Below are positions 23,901 through 29,900 of a DNA stretch of 64,000 nt, piece by piece. This DNA is from Watersipora subatra (taxonomy: Eukaryota > Bryozoa > Gymnolaemata > Cheilostomatida > Watersiporidae): assembly GCF_963576615.1 (NCBI RefSeq), contig NC_088712.1, positions 56,628,010 through 56,692,009 of the forward strand, read 5' to 3'. The stretch's first letter is position 1, and every line of letters begins with the position of its first letter. Below the pieces are notes generated by a model. It was given only the letters and a program-made list of their open reading frames with translations, had not been told where the DNA came from and did no database searches. The position numbers were made by a program, and so were the translations under genes.

Positions 23901-26900
23901 ATACCAATTAAAAGCAGAAGGATGGTTTCAAGATGATAATCTTGCAAAAGATGGTGCGGAATTCGATAATAGTGCGACTACAGCAAGAAAGAATCTTATT
24001 AGAGGTTCAAACACATTTGAGTTTTTTGGACGACTCCATCTTAGCATTTTTCAACAGGAAAGATATCTCATTCCAGGATTGAATTGTAAATTAGAACTAG
24101 ACCGAAGTAAACCAAGTTATTGTTTGATGGCAGCAACAGCTACTCCTGGAGGAGGGGGAAAAGTAAAGTTGACGAAATGTGTACTTCATCTTCGAAAATT
24201 AAAAATCAACCAAACAATTCAGCTTTTACATAACGAAAAACTACTTAATGGTGTTAATGCAAAGTATCCTCTTTCTCGGGTATACACCAGATCTTATAAT
24301 GTGAATACTGGATTAACCCATACTCAAATAAAAATTGCTGATAACACACTTAGACCAAATTTAATACTTGTTTCACTTTCATCACACGATGGAGAAAATG
24401 GATCATACAATCGTAATCCTTTCAAATTTGGTCATTACGATGTGAGTCATGTAGAACTACAAATTGATGGACTACCTTTTGGAAAACGATATACTCCAAA
24501 TTTTGTAAATAGAATGTATACTCGACCATATGTACAACTTCTAAATGCAATGGGAAAAGATCTTTCTTCTGAAGGAAGTGGAATTGGACTGAGTGAATAT
24601 GAAACTGGACTTGCAATATACGCTTTCAATTTGACAGGAGATCTCTCATCCGAAGGATTTCATTTAATGAGACATGTTTCACTAACAATCGATATCGGTT
24701 TTCGGGTTGCAACACCAGAAAATGTCTATCTTAATACATATATACAAAAAGATGGAATGATGGAAATCGCTTCTGACTTTAGCGTTCGACTCAGTGGTGG
24801 AAGCATATTCTAAGGATGAATACAGCAAATATTTTCGATGTTCTTTCCCAAGATCACATGACTAATAATCATTTTTTTGCTGTCTGTGCAAGAAATGAAT
24901 TTATAGAACAAGTTTTATCGAATGAAGGAATATATATTTTTAACACACACTATTCTTATCAACCAGGAGAACACTGGATAGGAGTTATTCGAACAAAATC
25001 CGAAATTAATTATTTCGATTCAACAGGACGAGATCCTTCAACATATCCAGATGTCGCTCAAATCTTAAAACTTTCTGGAATAAAGTTAATTAAATGGAAT
25101 GATGTTCTACTCCAAGGTTTTCTTTCAACAACATGTGGAGATTACTGTCTTCTCTTTGCAATATTTTGGAGCAGAGGATGTTCAATAGAAGATTTTCTAA
25201 CAGTTATGCTAAAAATTTCTGAATAAGATACACGAGATCATGTAGTTCGAAAAACTATACTAGATAGATATGATTGGAATGGAAAAATTAGTAAAAGTCT
25301 TAATAACGAAGAAAATGAAGGTATTGACAATGTACATATTCAAGGAACTTCCCAAATTGTTAAATTACTAGAAGAACTGACATAAAATTTTTTTTCTATA
25401 TTTTACAATTGAATATACATATATACTTTATATCGAAATAAACTTGGTAAAAAATACAACCGAATGTTATTTACTTTTTTGATATAAGTTTTATATATTG
25501 ATATACTCACGCTGAGTTGGAGTTATCCTCAAAATAATCCACATATTAATCCATGTATGCCTCTTTACTAGTTCATCATCTTCATCTATTTACTGGTCGA
25601 GAGACTGTTATGGAATGGTTAAGCCAAACCAAACAGGAGAATTCCATAGGTAAACCTAGGAAAACAATCAGGTCGAATGCCAAGGCGCTTCTCCACACAA
25701 CAGCCCCTGAAAACAGCGACACTCAACGAACTTAATCGCGAGTAGCCGACTAACAGAATTCTAGCTGAAGCATACAAGCCTTATGGTATCAACGCTCGAT
25801 CGACCCAAATTCTCAAATATAAGTAGGCATCAAGAGATGGTTAATGAGGCAGAATATTCCATCGGATCATGCAATGCTTATATAGTGAATTGAAGAATGA
25901 TGGGTGTGTCCAAAGGAATTAATGAGGCGAAAATAGCAAACAGATTTTCGCGAAATTGAATTTCGCAAAAGTTGACTATATAATATATATGATGTGAAAT
26001 TTCGCGAAATCCAATTTCGCGAAAGTTGACTATATAATATATATGATGTGAAATTTCGCGAAATCCAATTTCGCGAAAGTTGACTATATAATATATATGA
26101 TGTGAAATTTCGCGAAATCCAATTTCGCGAAATTCACTTTTCGCGAAATTCAATTTCGCGAAAGTTGACTATATAATATATATGATGTGAAATTCCGCGA
26201 AATCCAATTTCGCGAAAGTTGACTATATAATATATATGATGTGAAATTTCGCGAAATCCAATTTCGCGAAATTCACTTTTCGCGAAATTGAATTTCGCGA
26301 AAGTTGACTATATAATATATATGATGTGAAATTTCGCGAAATCCAATTTCGCGAAATTCACTTTCGCGAAAGTTGACTATATAATATATATGTGTAATTT
26401 CGCGAAATTCATTTTCGCGAAATTGTAAGCATAGAGAAATGTTTTGTAATCTATTTATAAATTTTCATTAAACTCACTCAAGCGTTTTACAGATGCTCAA
26501 CTATATAAAGCAATCGAGAACGAATCATTATTATCATAACACTCTTCATAAGCTAACAGAATTCTGAGAAGGGTAAAATGTCAGAAGGGAAATGTACAGA
26601 TAGTTGTGTTCAAATTTGGGCTACACCATGGGAATATTGTACACACGGACTACTTTCCTGTACATGTGGACATGTATATGATGGATTAGCACAATGTGTA
26701 CATTGGTAAGTACATTTTGAAATTTTAAATTCTAAAGTTTTATATGAATATATAATTATTCATTTTATATACATCATCTTTTCTCAATTTTCAATGGATT
26801 TTCAAAAAATTAAACAGGTATCAAGAAGATGGTGAGGAAAGTGATGAAAAAAACATCTCGAAAGAAACAAACTCTCAAAATAGTGAAACGGAGTTGCAAT

Positions 26901-29900
26901 TGGATTTACCATTGGATTATCCTATAGACAGATTACCTTCCTGCACATGTGGACAAGACGTATACGATGGCTTAGCTCAATGTATATTTTGGTAAGTAGA
27001 TTTTGAGAATTTTAAAACCAAAGATATATAGTTATCCATTTATTTCATCCTTTCTCATTCCTCAATGTTTTATATATTTAAACAGTGATGATGCAAAACA
27101 AAAAGAAGATGATGAGAAAAGCGAGTCAAGCAGCACATACTTCTTTCTCGATAAGAAAGAATTACAATATTCTGAAGTGACAAGCTCTTCATCTCCACAG
27201 AAAACTGACAATTAGTATTTATAAAAAAGATTTTTTTTTTTTTTTGAATGAATATATATGCAAATCAATAGAACCTTTAGAAATAAAATCTTCATCTCCA
27301 AAGATGGAGAATTTATATTTTATTGTATATTTTAAGATACTATTATTAAAATAAAATCAATACAATATTCACATATCATTTTCATTGTGGAATAAAAATT
27401 TAGGAAAGCATGATAATTAGATTACAACTTTAGCAGCAGCATGTGATTATGATAAAAAATTTCGACATCCTGTAATTTGTCTACAGAAAAACTTTCATTT
27501 CCATAGCCTCTTTCTTTATTACTTGGAGGGGTATTAGTTATATTTTCCTTAAGATTTTCAGATGATGGAAGAGTTGTGATTCCACTTGCTAGAATGATGG
27601 TAGCGAGTGTAGTTGTGGTGGTAGTAGGAATTGTACTAGCGAGTGTAGTTGTGGTGGTGGTAGGAATTCTGGATGTATGTGTAGTTCTGATGGTGGATCG
27701 AGTAGTGGAAGAATTAATTGGAGCTGTAAATCTACCATTATTTTCTTCGAATTGTGGATGATAACAAACAAACTTAATAGGCATTGATCTCCATCCACAA
27801 AAGTTTGAACGAGCTGAGTTGCCTACACAATATCTCGCTGACCGTGAAGATGGATTAGCCCATTGAACAAGTCGTTCAGTAATTCCCAACCTTTGAATAA
27901 TTTCATAACTAGCTATACCATAAGTACAATCCGAGGGGTTATGTTCAAATTGAATTAAATTTTGTAAAAATTCACCGTTAACCGGAAAAAATCCAAAACT
28001 AATAAATAGTATTGGAGAAATTTGAATTATATCATCTAGTTTTCTATAAAGACTCTTCATGTCTTCTCAAAAGAAATTTTTCATAATGAATAATTCATTC
28101 GACTTTCCCCTTTTTTATTACTCATCTTTAAAGAGTTTTATAACGAAGGGAGACTTAACCGATTCCACGAATAGACACGCCCGAACTCGTCCAACATCAG
28201 CGTTCATTCAACCGAAACGACATAACAACGTTCACCTCACCGGTCGCCAACCCGACCCCAACCATTCGACGTTCGATCGCTCAACTCGTCGACATCGTCG
28301 TCGCCGACGTCGACGAAACCCCAAACCCGTCGCATCGAAACGCGAAACCGTCGCCCCTCTTCACGTCATCCTTCCCGCGATTCCTCTCGAGACCGGCACC
28401 GCATCCTTCCCACAATTCCTCTCAAACTTCATAACCTTAGCTCCCAACACTCACACACCTACCCCCCCCCAAACTTTCCATCAGACAACACCATTCTCCG
28501 AGGTTCTCGGGCTAAAATGTACCCAAAATCCAACTTTAAGTGCAAAGGTGTGTAGATCTGCTCTCACTATACTACTTAAGCGTTAGTAACTCATTTGCAG
28601 TATATATGCATATATACTAACATGCTGAAATTATATACTAACATGTATGCTAACATTATATACTAACATAGATACTAACATATATACTAACATTATGCAA
28701 TCATTAAATACTAACATATATACTAACATATATACTAACACATTACTAACATTATATAATAACATAGATACTAACATATATACTAACATTATGCAAACAT
28801 TACATACTAACATATAAACTAACACATGTACCAACTTATATACTAACATATCTACTAAAATTATATACGAACCTTTATACCAGTGGTTCCCAACTACCTT
28901 GGAGCCATGGACCCCTGAGCTACTTATATAAAAGTCATGGACCCCTTTATAAACATCATAATATATTATGTTTATAACAATGTATTGTAAAGTGGATTGC
29001 ATTATAAATTAGAATAATATAAAAGTCAGCAGATTTGATGTGTTTCTATTTATTTACTTATATAAAGCAATGCTATACTAAATTGCTTTGACTGTTAATT
29101 TTCAGTAGTCAGTTTGTTAGTGGGATGGATTGTACTTCTTACCTTTCACCAAATTCTCAATCTTTGGGAAAATGGTTGACAAAGCGCATCGCATGTCGTC
29201 TTCAAGTCCCAGTCGGTTTCGTTGTTTCGATTTGAGAACAACCATGGAGGAGAAAGCGAACTCGATTAAGTATGTAGGCACAAATGGGAGCAGAGTTCGA
29301 AGGGCGGGTTTGGCTGTCTGTGGATATGGATGAATCATGGAAGGCCAAAATTTTTCAATAGTTTTATCTTCATAAACATCTTTGGTTATTTTACTGATCT
29401 GCTAATTTCATTTTGTTGTCAAATAAATATAGTTGCCAAATATTGTCACAATTATGATCAGTCAGTTGCCATTAACAAGCATTCATGATATTAATAGTTG
29501 CCATTGTGAAATTATCCAAATTTGGTTTTACATTTAGATTTTTAGCATGAAAACTACACTGCACAGCTTTGCCCGCTGTCCCATCTTATTGGCCAGGTCA
29601 AACAATGTGACAACGACAAAAGTCTGCCATTTTATATTAGAGGTGGAAAAATATTAATTAAAAACTAGGGAAAAAAGATCGTTGTTCGGGTGATTTCGGG
29701 TAAATTATATTTAAATTTAAGCATATACCAAGACCCCTAAAAACCTCAAAATTGGTAAAAATAAGTAAGTTGAAATGTTTTATTTTACATGGATCTTAGT
29801 ATATTGCTGAAATTGAAGAAGAAAAGAGAGAATCATGTGTTTGCTGGTTACAGGTTGTGTTGTTTTGTACTACTAACCGGAAATCAGGTAATATCCAGCA

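Larger units (their letters stand above)
17913..28576 (+). mobile_element. Polinton/Maverick element without DNA polymerase B
   Basis: The 10,664-bp element is bounded by 421/422-bp TIRs and a 6-bp target duplication. It carries the Polinton virion and integration genes: packaging ATPase, retroviral-type integrase with chromodomain, adenain-like protease, double jelly-roll major capsid and minor capsid protein. The protein-primed family B polymerase of autonomous Polintons (usually 15-20 kb) is absent in all frames. TIR identity of about 98.6% suggests a young insertion. Five lesions interrupt its ORFs: frameshifts near 19240 and at 19997-20005, and stops at 20856, 22541 and 25224. Most genes run rightward; only the gene nearest the right TIR is reversed. 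Relatives include Polintons and adintoviruses. Confidence 0.93.

Noticed and set aside
25553..25735. Possible polymerase B remnant between protease and palindrome array
   Set aside because: The 60-residue frame and the neighbouring frames show none of the family B exonuclease or polymerase motifs, and the gap is far too short.
25941..26427. CRISPR-like array
   Set aside because: The repeats are palindromic words with near-identical spacers in a eukaryotic transposon; there are no unique spacers and no cas genes.
26578..27215. LxCxE retinoblastoma-binding oncogene, suggested by the E2F-like array upstream
   Set aside because: No LxCxE motif is present in the joined exons; the CTCG motif alone is not enough.
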